Assembly: GCF_025370255.1 (NCBI RefSeq)
Contig: NZ_JAMTCD010000016.1
Coordinates: 1 to 64,000 of the forward strand
Direction: 5' to 3'
DNA: 64,000 bases
Origin: Shewanella holmiensis
Lineage (GTDB): Bacteria; Pseudomonadota; Gammaproteobacteria; Enterobacterales; Shewanellaceae
How positions within the stretch are numbered: the stretch's first letter is position 1; each line of letters opens with the position of its first letter. The notes below the pieces were generated by a model. That model saw nothing but the letters and a program-made list of their open reading frames with translations, had not been told where the DNA came from and searched no databases. The translations under genes were made by a program, and so were the position numbers. Below, in pieces: positions 47,135 to 56,396 of this stretch.

Positions 47135-48142
47135 ATGAAAGCATTAATGATGACCCAATACGGCGATGTAAATACTAGCTTAGCATTTCAAACGGTAGCC
47201 AAACCACAAATTAGCAACAACCAAGTATTAATCAAAACGCATGCTGCAAGTATTAATCCGATTGACTACAAAGTGTTGCGAGGCGATATGAAAGCTTTTT
47301 CAAAACTTACATTCCCTGCAGGTATCGGCCGTGATGTCAGTGGCGTTGTTGCAGAAATTGGGTCAAACGTAAAAGGACTAGCCATTGGTGATGAAGTTTT
47401 TTCAAGAGTCGCTGAACCTTATGCAGGCACACTAGCGGAATATGCTGTTTCTGATGCCGATCATATCGTTAAAAAGCCAAACAATTTGAGCCATGAAGAA
47501 GCAGCAAGCATACCGTTAGTTGGCCTAACCGCATACCAAGCGTTAATCGATATTGCTAAGTTGCAATCAGGTGAAAAAGTATTAATTCATGCAGGTTCTG
47601 GTGGCTTAGGCACGGTTGCCATTCAGTTAGCAAAAAGTTTAGGCGCTTTTGTCGCAACCACAACAAGCACAGCAAATGTTGACTTAGTCAAAAGAATTGG
47701 TGCTGACCAAGTGATCGATTACAAAACTGAAAATTACCTCAATGAAGTTAAAGACTTTGATGTCGTGTTTGATACTTTAGGTGGAAACTACACAGCAGAC
47801 GCATTTAAAGTTATAAAAATGGGTGGACGCGTTGTTTCTGTTTCTGGTGAGCTTGATGGTCAAACAACTAAAAATTTAGGATTAAGCTTTTTTATTCGCG
47901 GATTACTCGCCTTAAAAGCTAGAAAAGTAACAAAAGCAGCAGAGCAAAAGAAAGCATTGTACCGCTTTGTATTAATGTCACCTAATGGTCAGCAACTATC
48001 TGCCCTAGCTGATTTATATGTTGCCAATACAATCACCCCAGTAATTGACTCAGTTTACAAGTTTGATAACAGCGTAGAAGCATTTAATAGTTTAGTAAAA
48101 GGACGTGCTAAAGGAAAAATCGTTATTAATTTTGTTGACTAA
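47135..48142 (+). CDS. NADP-dependent medium-chain oxidoreductase (quinone oxidoreductase-like)
   Basis: This 335-residue zinc-free medium-chain dehydrogenase/reductase has an N-terminal GroES-like fold with SINPIDYKVLRGDM and FPAGIGRDVSGVVAEIG. The nucleotide motif is VLIHAGSGGLGTVAIQLAK, and FDTLGG occurs later. Zinc-site cysteines are lacking. It probably reduces quinones or enones. The RBS AGGA lies 9 bases before ATG. A terminator follows 8 bases after the stop, and a LysR gene is divergent. Confidence 0.87.
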   Translation: MKALMMTQYGDVNTSLAFQTVAKPQISNNQVLIKTHAASINPIDYKVLRGDMKAFSKLTFPAGIGRDVSGVVAEIGSNVKGLAIGDEVFSRVAEPYAGTLAEYAVSDADHIVKKPNNLSHEEAASIPLVGLTAYQALIDIAKLQSGEKVLIHAGSGGLGTVAIQLAKSLGAFVATTTSTANVDLVKRIGADQVIDYKTENYLNEVKDFDVVFDTLGGNYTADAFKVIKMGGRVVSVSGELDGQTTKNLGLSFFIRGLLALKARKVTKAAEQKKALYRFVLMSPNGQQLSALADLYVANTITPVIDSVYKFDNSVEAFNSLVKGRAKGKIVINFVD

Positions 48143-48150
48143 ATAGATAA

Positions 48151-48182
48151 GAAGCCCAAATGGTAATATTTGGGCTTCTTTT
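48151..48182 (+). terminator. Terminator of the oxidoreductase gene
   Basis: An 11-bp stem GAAGCCCAAAT/ATTTGGGCTTC with a short loop is followed by TTTT on the plus strand. It lies 8 bases past the stop codon. Confidence 0.85.
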
Positions 48183-48261
48183 AAATAGTTAGAGCTATAA
48201 TTATAGAGTTTTAACTCTACGTCGGGTAAGGAACAAGCATTACTACTTGTCCCTCCCCTAA

Positions 48262-48295
48262 GAACCGTACGTGCGAGTTTCCCCGCATACGGCTC
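48262..48295 (-). ncRNA. Group II intron domain V
   Basis: The 34-nt minus-strand hairpin begins GAGCCGTATGCG, has a GAAA tetraloop, and ends CGTACGGTTC. This is the canonical domain V size and sequence form with the AGC catalytic triad. It is intact although the intron is truncated. Confidence 0.85.
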
Positions 48296-48333
48296 AAGCC
48301 TTTATAAGTCAGTACCTAAGTACAGACCAGCGT

Positions 48334-48675
48334 CTATGAGTTTGCATAATTAAGGATTGCAACACCCATTACAAAGACGAACCAATATATAAACTTCGTT
48401 GTTTTCATCAGCCGCTCAAAGGTATCCCAATAGAACAACTTCTTATACCACGGAGCGTTAGACTTCTTGTAACGAGCTATATATTCGATGCCAGCTTGGG
48501 TTATAGATACATGCCAAAAGGCATCACTGGTATCAGTTACTGACCGCTTGCCATTTATGAAACCCTCACTATGTAACCATTTGAGCGAATCAAAGTGTTC
48601 GAACTTATCCGAGATAGATTCTATGATATCGCCTTCTTTGCTTAACAGTTTCAAGGTTTCAGCATGTTTATTCAT
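48334..48675 (-). CDS. Small membrane-anchored protein carried inside the intron remnant
   Basis: This 113-residue protein has a mostly helical N-terminal part (about 1-65, HAETLKLLSKEGDIIES, then LKWLHSEGFING and SDAFWHVSITQAGIEYI). It has the helix/wing layout of small winged-helix proteins with a LT(E/Q)xG-like SITQAG near the end. A basic stretch and one C-terminal transmembrane helix (FIYWFVFVMGVAILNYA) follow. It has an excellent RBS (GAGGAGGG 8 bases before ATG), and a perfect TATAAT lies 24 bases upstream. It sits between the intron protein's stop and domain V, where bacterial group II introns sometimes carry cargo. I do not recognise the family. Confidence 0.65.
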   Translation of the reverse strand: MNKHAETLKLLSKEGDIIESISDKFEHFDSLKWLHSEGFINGKRSVTDTSDAFWHVSITQAGIEYIARYKKSNAPWYKKLFYWDTFERLMKTTKFIYWFVFVMGVAILNYANS

Positions 48676-48706
48676 AATAACCCTCCTCAATAGATAACAC
48701 ATTATA

Positions 48707-48830
48707 TCATGAGGTTGCAGAGTTCCGAGCATGTAATTGCCTATGACAATTGGGGTGCAACAACACCAGATTCTCCATTTCATCACTGCCACCTTTCCCC
48801 CTTTCCACAATATGATGGACATTCCATCCC
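48707..48830 (-). pseudogene. Truncated C-terminus of group II intron maturase (HNH domain)
   Basis: A 40-codon open frame ends in TGA and reads GWNVHHIVERGKGGSDEMEN, then LVLLHPNCHRQLHARNSATS. This is the HNH nuclease tail (HH...N...H with LLH.NCH) of group II intron-encoded reverse transcriptases. The frame has no start; the RT and maturase domains are missing beyond 48830. Confidence 0.8.
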
Positions 48831-48886
48831 AATAAATGGGGTCAGAGTAAACTTATTCTTAAATCCCTAAATAACCAATAACAAAA

Positions 48887-48914
48887 AGCCCCGATACCGT
48901 TAGGTATCGGGGCT
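48887..48914 (-). terminator. groESL terminator, second copy
   Basis: AGCCCCGATACC pairs with GGTATCGGGGCT around GTTA, followed on the minus strand by TTTTTGT. It is part of the first direct-repeat unit and probably a duplicate of the groEL terminator at 49027-49054. Confidence 0.75.
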
Positions 48915-49026
48915 TTCAATTCTTTTACAACTAATCTGGCTTTAGCTTTTAGGCTTCAGACCAGCATCAACAATAAATGGGGTCAGAGTAAACTTTTTCT
49001 TAAATCCCTAAATAACCAATAACAAA

Positions 49027-49054
49027 AGCCCCGATACTGTTAGGTATCGGGGCT
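49027..49054 (-). terminator. groESL terminator, proximal copy
   Basis: The stem is the same as at 48887-48914, with one base change that makes a G-T pair, followed by TTTTGTT on the minus strand. It is the first terminator met after groEL, about 175 bases past the stop and beyond a MITE, which may have been inserted between gene and terminator. Confidence 0.75.
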
Positions 49055-49120
49055 TTCAATTCTTTTACAACTAATTCAGGCTTTAGCTTTTAGGCTTCAG
49101 ACCAGCATCAACAATAATCA

Positions 49121-49229
49121 TCTAACGCAGGAAAAATGGGCTTAAAGCAAGGCTTTTTGTAGCGACGTGTAGCGTTTTTCTACACGAGCTGCAAAGTAAC
49201 GCAGCTATAACCCATTTTAACCAGTTAGA
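49121..49229. mobile_element. Small inverted-repeat element abutting the groEL stop
   Basis: About 109 bases are bounded by imperfect repeats: TCTAACGCAGGAAAAATGGG at 49121-49140 and, on the opposite strand, TCTAACTGGTTAAAATGGGT at 49229-49210. Inner words GTAGCG/CTACAC form further hairpins. There is no coding content. Its right end touches the groEL TAA (49230-49232). Confidence 0.6.
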
Positions 49230-50894
<1,665 letters not shown>

Positions 50895-50924
50895 TTAAGT
50901 GGACAGTCTAATGATACTGGAGGC

Positions 50925-51215
50925 TTAGCCTACAACAGCCATCAGGTCAGCTTCTGACAGGATTAATACTTCTTCACCGTCAATTTTCTCTTTTTTAACG
51001 CCATAACCTTCGTTGAAGATCACAACATCACCCACTTTTACGTCAAGTGGTTTAACTGTGCCATTTTCTAAAATGCGACCGTTGCCTACTGCAAGAATTT
51101 CGCCACGAGTTGATTTTTCAGCTGCACTGCCTGTCAGCACGATGCCACCCGCTGAAGTAGATTCAACTTCTAAACGCTTAACAATAACTCGGTCATGTAA
51201 TGGACGAATATTCAT
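50925..51215 (-). CDS. groES: 10-kDa co-chaperonin GroES
   Basis: This 96-residue lid protein of the GroEL chamber starts [18 protein letters not shown], has the mobile loop [23 protein letters not shown], and ends [10 protein letters not shown]. The length matches E. coli GroES (97). It is the first gene of the operon, preceded by AGGAGAG and a sigma-32-type promoter. Confidence 0.98.
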   Translation of the reverse strand: MNIRPLHDRVIVKRLEVESTSAGGIVLTGSAAEKSTRGEILAVGNGRILENGTVKPLDVKVGDVVIFNEGYGVKKEKIDGEEVLILSEADLMAVVG

Positions 51216-51293
51216 CTATGAACTCTCCTAATGATTTGATGCCCAAAAATCGAGGCGGTTTTATGGAAAAGGCTTTTACCTTTGATGGAAGTT

Positions 51294-51322
51294 ATATGGG
51301 GGTGACACATCACACTTCCAAG
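51294..51322 (-). promoter_or_regulatory. Sigma-32 heat-shock promoter of groES-groEL
   Basis: On the minus strand CTTGGAA (51316-51322) is followed after 14 bases by CCCCATAT (51294-51301), close to the sigma-32 consensus CTTGAAA-N13-15-CCCCATNT. It lies about 80 bases upstream of the groES start. Confidence 0.8.
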
Positions 51323-51423
51323 GGCAAATCATAAAAAAACTACAGAATTTTTATGTCTCTTTTATTAAACCGCCCCAAAGCCTGATAGAATTCGCCTCCT
51401 TAATATTGCAAATTGACGCCGCC

Positions 51424-52791
51424 ATGAAAGATAAACACGGGTTGCTTACTGCACCAATAGGTCGTGTGCTGTTTAACATGACCCTTCCTAACCTGATTGG
51501 TATTCTCACCATTCTGGGCGGTAGCTTAGTGGATATCTATTTTATCAGTCAGTTAGGTACTGAAGCCTTAGCCGCGGTCAGCTTTACTTTCCCTATTACC
51601 CTAGTCATTACCAGTATTGGCATTGGTATTGGTGCGGGGGTTTCCACTAACTTAGGCCGATTAATCGGCTCGGGGCAAGCTGAGCAAGCCAAGCTGTTTT
51701 TGTTTGATACCTTAATGCTGACATTGGCCATCATTACTGTGCTGAGTGTGTTGGGTGGCGTATTGATTGAGCCATTATTTAGCCTTTTAGGGGCGAATAA
51801 GCACAGCCTACCTTACATTCATGACTATATGATGTGGTGGTATTGCGGTGCACCAGCACTGGTGCTGTTAATGGTGGGAAACCAAGCCTTGCGGGCCACT
51901 GGCGATACCCGCTCTCCGGCAAAAATAATGATGCTTGCCGCCATCGTTAATTTGGTTTTAGACCCTTTACTGATTTTTGGCTTGGGCCCGTTTCCACGTT
52001 TAGAAGTTCAAGGTGCGGCAATTGCGACCATGTTGTCTTGGGTCATCGCCTTAGTATTAGCCGGACGGTTACTGATTGTTAAACGCAAACTGTTGCACAG
52101 TGCTAGCCTGGTAAAAGACCGTATGGTGAGCCATTGGCGTGCGTTAGCCCACATTGCCAGACCGGCCGCATTAATGAATATGATTAACCCAATCGCTAAC
52201 GGTATTTTAATGGCCATGCTTGCCAGAATTGACCATGCGGGGGTAGCCGCTTTTGGGGCGGGCATGCGTTTAGAATCTGTGCTGTTACTGGTTGTCATGG
52301 CGTTATCATCTAGCTTGATGCCGTTTATTGCGCAAAATTTAGGTGCTGGTCAGCATGTGCGGGCCAAGGATGCATTATTGACATCACTGCGGTTTGTGCT
52401 GGTGTTTCAAACCTTGCTTTATATTCCGATGTACTTTTTTGCCCACCCAATTGCCCAGCAGTTTTCAAATGATCCAATAGTGATTGATTGGTTGACCTTT
52501 TATATTATTGCCTTACCCGCCGCCTATGGCCCTTTAGGTATTGTGATTATTTTTGCCACCAGCTTAAATGCATACCATCGACCGATGAGTTCACTGGTCA
52601 TTAATTTATGTCGGTTAATGCTGTTAATGCTTCCCTTGGCGGCATTAGGCTCGTACATTGGTGGCGTAAAAGGCTTGATGTTGGCGTTACCCATTACCAA
52701 TACTATTATGGGTATAGCTTGCTATATTTTAGCCACTAAGATAACCGAGCCCGTTAAACACCATCACACGACTGCAGTCATTGTCGAGTAA
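51424..52791 (+). CDS. MATE-family multidrug/cation efflux transporter
   Basis: This 455-residue inner-membrane antiporter has 12 hydrophobic helices. It shows MTLPNLIGILTILGGSLVDIYFISQLGTEALAAVSF in helix 1-2 (typical MATE spacing) and GAGVSTNLGRLIGSG in helix 3, with the repeat of this layout in the second half (GVAAFGAGMRLESVLLL). It likely extrudes cationic drugs using Na+ or H+. ATG 51424 is preferred to a TTG six codons upstream. It is divergent from groES. Confidence 0.88.
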   Translation: MKDKHGLLTAPIGRVLFNMTLPNLIGILTILGGSLVDIYFISQLGTEALAAVSFTFPITLVITSIGIGIGAGVSTNLGRLIGSGQAEQAKLFLFDTLMLTLAIITVLSVLGGVLIEPLFSLLGANKHSLPYIHDYMMWWYCGAPALVLLMVGNQALRATGDTRSPAKIMMLAAIVNLVLDPLLIFGLGPFPRLEVQGAAIATMLSWVIALVLAGRLLIVKRKLLHSASLVKDRMVSHWRALAHIARPAALMNMINPIANGILMAMLARIDHAGVAAFGAGMRLESVLLLVVMALSSSLMPFIAQNLGAGQHVRAKDALLTSLRFVLVFQTLLYIPMYFFAHPIAQQFSNDPIVIDWLTFYIIALPAAYGPLGIVIIFATSLNAYHRPMSSLVINLCRLMLLMLPLAALGSYIGGVKGLMLALPITNTIMGIACYILATKITEPVKHHHTTAVIVE

Positions 52792-52821
52792 TTATTAGCA
52801 ACGTCACTGTATAGGCATGCC

Positions 52822-53205
52822 ATGGCTATCCCAAATACCCCAACATCAAATCAACCCCCATCAATAAAACGGCCATTAAAGGCTGCACTGATGTCGGCCC
52901 TTATTTGCCCCGGCAGTGGCCAAATGTGGTTAGGAAAAAAATGGCAAGGTATTGGGTTTATGGCGTTGTCTTTTGTATGTTTGGCGGTAATGATGAACTT
53001 CGCCATTGAACGGGCACAGGTTATTGCAGATAAAATTTTAGCTGGTGAAGTGGCATTAGAATACAGCGCCATTTACGCACAAATTACTCAGGCACCTGAT
53101 GGTAATATGGCACAAATAAGCACTTGGATAACCTGGCTATTTGTTGCCAATTGGCTAACCAGTATTATTACGGCTTATCTAGTGGCAAAAAAGACTGCGT
53201 CATAA
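52822..53205 (+). CDS. Small membrane protein of unknown function
   Basis: This 127-residue protein has two hydrophobic segments (about 20-62, including SALICPGSGQMWLGKKWQGIGFMALSFVCLAVMM, and about 100-120). The CPGSGQMWLGKKWQG segment recalls the TM2-like motif of small membrane proteins with a turn between helices. It lies 30 bases after the MATE gene on the same strand and converges on fxsA. No function can be assigned. Confidence 0.65.
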   Translation: MAIPNTPTSNQPPSIKRPLKAALMSALICPGSGQMWLGKKWQGIGFMALSFVCLAVMMNFAIERAQVIADKILAGEVALEYSAIYAQITQAPDGNMAQISTWITWLFVANWLTSIITAYLVAKKTAS

Positions 53206-53238
53206 ACCGCAGCGGGTGCATTATATTTCTTGGATAAA

Positions 53239-53262
53239 AAAACCAGCGATTCGCTGGCTTTG
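53239..53262. terminator. Terminator between the small membrane protein gene and fxsA
   Basis: CCAGCGA/TCGCTGG forms a compact perfect stem. It has AAAAAA before it (a T run for the minus-strand fxsA) and TTTGTT after it, between convergent genes. Confidence 0.75.
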
Positions 53263-53267
53263 TTCAA

Positions 53268-53828
53268 TTATTTACGATCGTCATTTTGTTGATGATCGAT
53301 TTGATGGCTTTCAGGTCGTTTTTGGCTTGGGTCGTCTTTATGCTCAAAATCGCCCTCAAAGGTATGACTATCTTGACCACGAGTGGGATCAAAAGGATTT
53401 TGTCCAAATGGCCCTTGATTAAACGGCCCTTGTTGGCCAAACCCAGGCTTAAAACCACCATTTGCCACCACTTGTAACTGCATGCGCTTATACATAAAGG
53501 CTGCAATCGGTGCACGGGTAAACGGGGTCAGTAGCAATAGCCCTAACGCATCAGTGACAAACCCCGGAATTAATAACAACACACCAGCGGCGGCTAACAT
53601 CATACCTTCAACAATTTCTTGCCCAGGCGCTTCGCCACGTGCCAGCTTTTGTTGCACTGTCATTAGGGTGTTTAATCCTTGGCTTCTTACCAGTGATACT
53701 CCAACAATGGCAGTAAAGAATACCAACCCGATTGTTGGCCATACCCCTAAGGCATCACCCACTTGAATTAATACCGACAGTTCCAGCGCGGGCACAATAA
53801 TGAACACTAATAATAAAATCAAAAACAT
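53268..53828 (-). CDS. fxsA: FxsA family membrane protein
   Basis: This 186-residue inner-membrane protein starts MFLILLLVFIIVPALELSVLIQVG, has the conserved LGLVFFTAIVGVSLVRSQGL-type helix (here IGLVFF) and GLLLLTPFTRAPI. It ends in a long polar tail rich in Q, N, D and K (about 115-186). In E. coli overproduced FxsA relieves F-plasmid exclusion of phage T7; its normal role is unclear. Confidence 0.9.
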   Translation of the reverse strand: MFLILLLVFIIVPALELSVLIQVGDALGVWPTIGLVFFTAIVGVSLVRSQGLNTLMTVQQKLARGEAPGQEIVEGMMLAAAGVLLLIPGFVTDALGLLLLTPFTRAPIAAFMYKRMQLQVVANGGFKPGFGQQGPFNQGPFGQNPFDPTRGQDSHTFEGDFEHKDDPSQKRPESHQIDHQQNDDRK

Positions 53829-54032
53829 GTAAACCTCGGTTAAACAGTGACTATCGGAATTAATTAATAAAATAATCGAAAGTTAATGAAAACTATATGG
53901 GGATTATACGGTCTATTTTCAAGAGACGTCACGGTTCTTAAACATAACAGTGAAATCTGCATCTAAAAACCGTAAAGTAACCCAATACTGCCCATTTTAG
54001 CTTAAGCTAACGTTAAGTTTAGAAGATATACA

Positions 54033-54356
54033 ATGACCGCAGACTTTTTACTGATTTTTTCAACCTGTCCTGATAAAACCACCGCTGACCACATTGCGCG
54101 TGCATTAGTGGATGCAAAATTGGCGGCTTGTGTGCAACTTAGCCCATCAGTTGAGTCAGTTTATTATTGGGATAACCAAGTGTGTCAGTCACAAGAAGTG
54201 CAATTGCAAATCAAATGTCTTAGCTTACATTACTCAGCAATTGAACAAATGGTGATCCAATTACACCCGTATGAAGTACCAGAGTTAATCGCGACACCTA
54301 TTATCAATGGGCTTGCGCCTTATTTAACATGGATAAAAGAAACCACTACATCATGA
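54033..54356 (+). CDS. cutA: Divalent-cation tolerance protein CutA
   Basis: This 107-residue trimeric cytoplasmic protein shows FSTCPDKTTADHIARALVDAKLAACVQLSP, then ESVYYWDNQVCQSQEVQLQIK and HPYEVPELIATPI, all family hallmarks. Its stop overlaps the dsbD start (ATGA), an arrangement also seen in E. coli, so the two are one operon. Confidence 0.95.
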   Translation: MTADFLLIFSTCPDKTTADHIARALVDAKLAACVQLSPSVESVYYWDNQVCQSQEVQLQIKCLSLHYSAIEQMVIQLHPYEVPELIATPIINGLAPYLTWIKETTTS

Positions 54357-56212
54357 AAAAAATATTCGCCTTTGTTTTAACCTCATTACTACTCGTGTCC
54401 TCTATTGCTATTGCCCCTTTGGCGCAAAGTGAAGGGGTATTTAGTAAGAGTAAATTTAATTTTTTAAGCAGTGAACCTGAACTTTTGCCTGTGAATGAGG
54501 CTTTCTCATTCGATTTTAAACAGCAAGGTAATCAGCTGATGATAAGCTGGGTGATTGCCGATGGTTACTATATGTACCGTGACAAATTGACGTTTGCTGC
54601 TGACGGTGCGGTGATTGGTGATATCAATTTACCCCGAGGTAAAACCCATAACGACGAATATTTTGGTGAGCAAGAGGTCTTTTACTCATTTGTAGAGATC
54701 CCCGTCGGCATTAAAGAGGCCAGTAAAGAAGCCACCTTTAAAGTGACCTTTATGGGCTGTGCTGAAGGCACACTGTGTTACCCGCCTACTACTCGCGATG
54801 TTATTTTATCTGAAGTTGCAACCAATGATGGCAAAGTTGCCCAGGCTAAAAAAGTCATCGGTGCGCCTGAAGCATCCGAGACTGATAATGCCTCCAGCTC
54901 AACCACTCCAATAACCCAACAAGATACCTTAAGCCAAATGCTGCAAAACGACAGCCTGTTATGGACGTTGGCAATCTTTTTTGGCTTAGGTATTGGTTTG
55001 GCATTAACCCCTTGTGTGTTCCCTATGTATCCCATTTTGTCGGGGATTATTGTCGGCCAAGGGCAAAAGCTATCAACGGCAAAAGCTTTCACTCTGTCGA
55101 TGGCCTATGTTCAAGGCATGGCAATTACCTACTCGTTACTTGGTCTTGTGGTTGCCAGTGCGGGCATGAAGTTTCAAGCAGCGCTACAACACCCGGCCAT
55201 TTTGATATTTCTGGCAGTAATGTTTGTGCTACTCAGCTTGTCGATGTTTGGCATGTACGATTTAAAATTGCCATCAAAGTGGCAAGAAAAAATGAACTCG
55301 CTATCTAACAACCAAAAAGGCGGCAACTTAGTTGGCGTATTTTTAATGGGGGTTATTTCTGGATTAGTGGCATCACCTTGCACCACTGCCCCTTTATCTG
55401 GCGCACTCATTTACGTGGCGCAAAGTGGTGATCTGCTACAAGGCTTCCTAGCACTGTATGTATTAAGCATGGGTATGGGGGTTCCGCTATTAGTATTAGG
55501 AACATCTGGCGGAAAAATTCTGCCTCGAGCCGGTGCGTGGATGGATATTATTAAAACCATCTTCGGCTTCTTACTGATCTCTGTTTCTATCATGATGATT
55601 GGCCGTATTTGGGTAGGTTTAGTCTCTGATGTGCTATGGGCAATTTGGGGTGTAAGCTTGGTGGGTTACTTAATGCACCAAAACAAACTCACTCAATTTA
55701 ACTGGAAACAAACTGTGCGCAGTGTGTTGCTGTTACTGGCCTTACTGGCGAGTTTCTCTTACGGTTTTCAAGCGGTAATGAGCCACTTTGGCTTCCAAAC
55801 GCCAGCAATAAGCCAATCGGCAACAAATGGCACAGCAAAAGCTGAAGCCCATCACTTTATCAGGATTAAATCATTAGCAGATTTAGAAACTGAGCTGGAT
55901 AAAGCCAGCATCAGTGGCAAAACTGTCATGTTAGATCTTTATGCTGACTGGTGCGTGGCCTGTAAAGAGTTTGAAGCGATTACGTTTGCTGATGGCGCAG
56001 TACTTGAGCGCATGGATCAGATGGTAATACTGCAAGCCGATGTCACTAAAAGTGATGCAGTTGATATCGAGTTACTTGAGCATTACGGAGTATTGGGCTT
56101 ACCGACATTATTAATGTTCGATAAAAATGGCGCTATACGCGATGATTTACGTGTAACTGGTTTTATGGGGCCTAAAGACTTCGCGAATCACTTAGACTTG
56201 CTGTTGAAATAG
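54353..56212 (+). CDS. dsbD: Thiol:disulfide interchange protein DsbD
   Basis: This 619-residue protein brings electrons from cytoplasmic thioredoxin across the inner membrane to DsbC, DsbG and the cytochrome c maturation route. A signal peptide (about 1-25) is followed by a periplasmic alpha domain with CAEGTLCYPP (cysteines near 135 and 141). An eight-helix core has ALTPCVFPMYPI and ASPCTTAPLSG, and a C-terminal thioredoxin-fold domain has WCVACK (cysteines 534 and 537). All six redox cysteines are present. The start at 54353 begins the signal peptide. This is important for a cytochrome-rich organism. Confidence 0.95.
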   Translation: MKKIFAFVLTSLLLVSSIAIAPLAQSEGVFSKSKFNFLSSEPELLPVNEAFSFDFKQQGNQLMISWVIADGYYMYRDKLTFAADGAVIGDINLPRGKTHNDEYFGEQEVFYSFVEIPVGIKEASKEATFKVTFMGCAEGTLCYPPTTRDVILSEVATNDGKVAQAKKVIGAPEASETDNASSSTTPITQQDTLSQMLQNDSLLWTLAIFFGLGIGLALTPCVFPMYPILSGIIVGQGQKLSTAKAFTLSMAYVQGMAITYSLLGLVVASAGMKFQAALQHPAILIFLAVMFVLLSLSMFGMYDLKLPSKWQEKMNSLSNNQKGGNLVGVFLMGVISGLVASPCTTAPLSGALIYVAQSGDLLQGFLALYVLSMGMGVPLLVLGTSGGKILPRAGAWMDIIKTIFGFLLISVSIMMIGRIWVGLVSDVLWAIWGVSLVGYLMHQNKLTQFNWKQTVRSVLLLLALLASFSYGFQAVMSHFGFQTPAISQSATNGTAKAEAHHFIRIKSLADLETELDKASISGKTVMLDLYADWCVACKEFEAITFADGAVLERMDQMVILQADVTKSDAVDIELLEHYGVLGLPTLLMFDKNGAIRDDLRVTGFMGPKDFANHLDLLLK

Positions 56213-56243
56213 TTATTTAGCAAATACTTTACTTGATGAAAAT

Positions 56244-56273
56244 AAGCGCCTTTTTCTACAAAGGCGCTTGTTT
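56244..56273 (+). terminator. Terminator after dsbD
   Basis: AAGCGCCTTT (56244-56253) pairs with AAAGGCGCTT (56260-56269), followed by GTTTT. It lies 31 bases past the dsbD stop. A second short palindrome (GAAAAATC...GATTTTTC) follows near 56323-56350. Confidence 0.8.
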
Positions 56274-56396
56274 TGTATTTAAAGGCACCTATTTTCATCC
56301 AAGTGCTTATTTTATATTGTGACGAAAAATCCCCCTTCGGCGATTTTTCTTATACAATGTTAGCTATCTTTCATTTATCGCTAAATATGGAGTGCT

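Larger units (their letters stand above)
48221..48830 (-). mobile_element. 3' remnant of a group II intron
   Basis: On the minus strand the order is: C-terminal HNH segment of the intron-encoded protein (48707-48830), a passenger gene (48334-48675), domain V (48262-48295), then a domain VI-like stem (GGGACAAGTAG...TTGTTCC, about 48228-48258) ending near AC at 48221. The reverse-transcriptase part and the ribozyme 5' half are gone; the cut is exactly where a tandem repeat begins at 48831. It cannot be mobile by itself. Confidence 0.75.
48831..49117. repeat. Two tandem ~142-bp direct repeats downstream of groEL
   Basis: Unit 1 (48831-48971) and unit 2 (48972-49117) both begin AATAAATGGGGTCAGAGTAA, contain a GCCCCGATAC-type hairpin, and end CAGCATCAACAATAA. 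They differ at only a few positions, so the duplication is recent. The left edge is also the truncation point of the intron remnant. Confidence 0.85.

Noticed and set aside
48334..48822. Longer reading (162 codons) of the intron passenger gene
   Set aside because: The upstream 49 codons run out of frame across the HNH segment of the intron maturase; the ATG at 48675 has the ribosome site.
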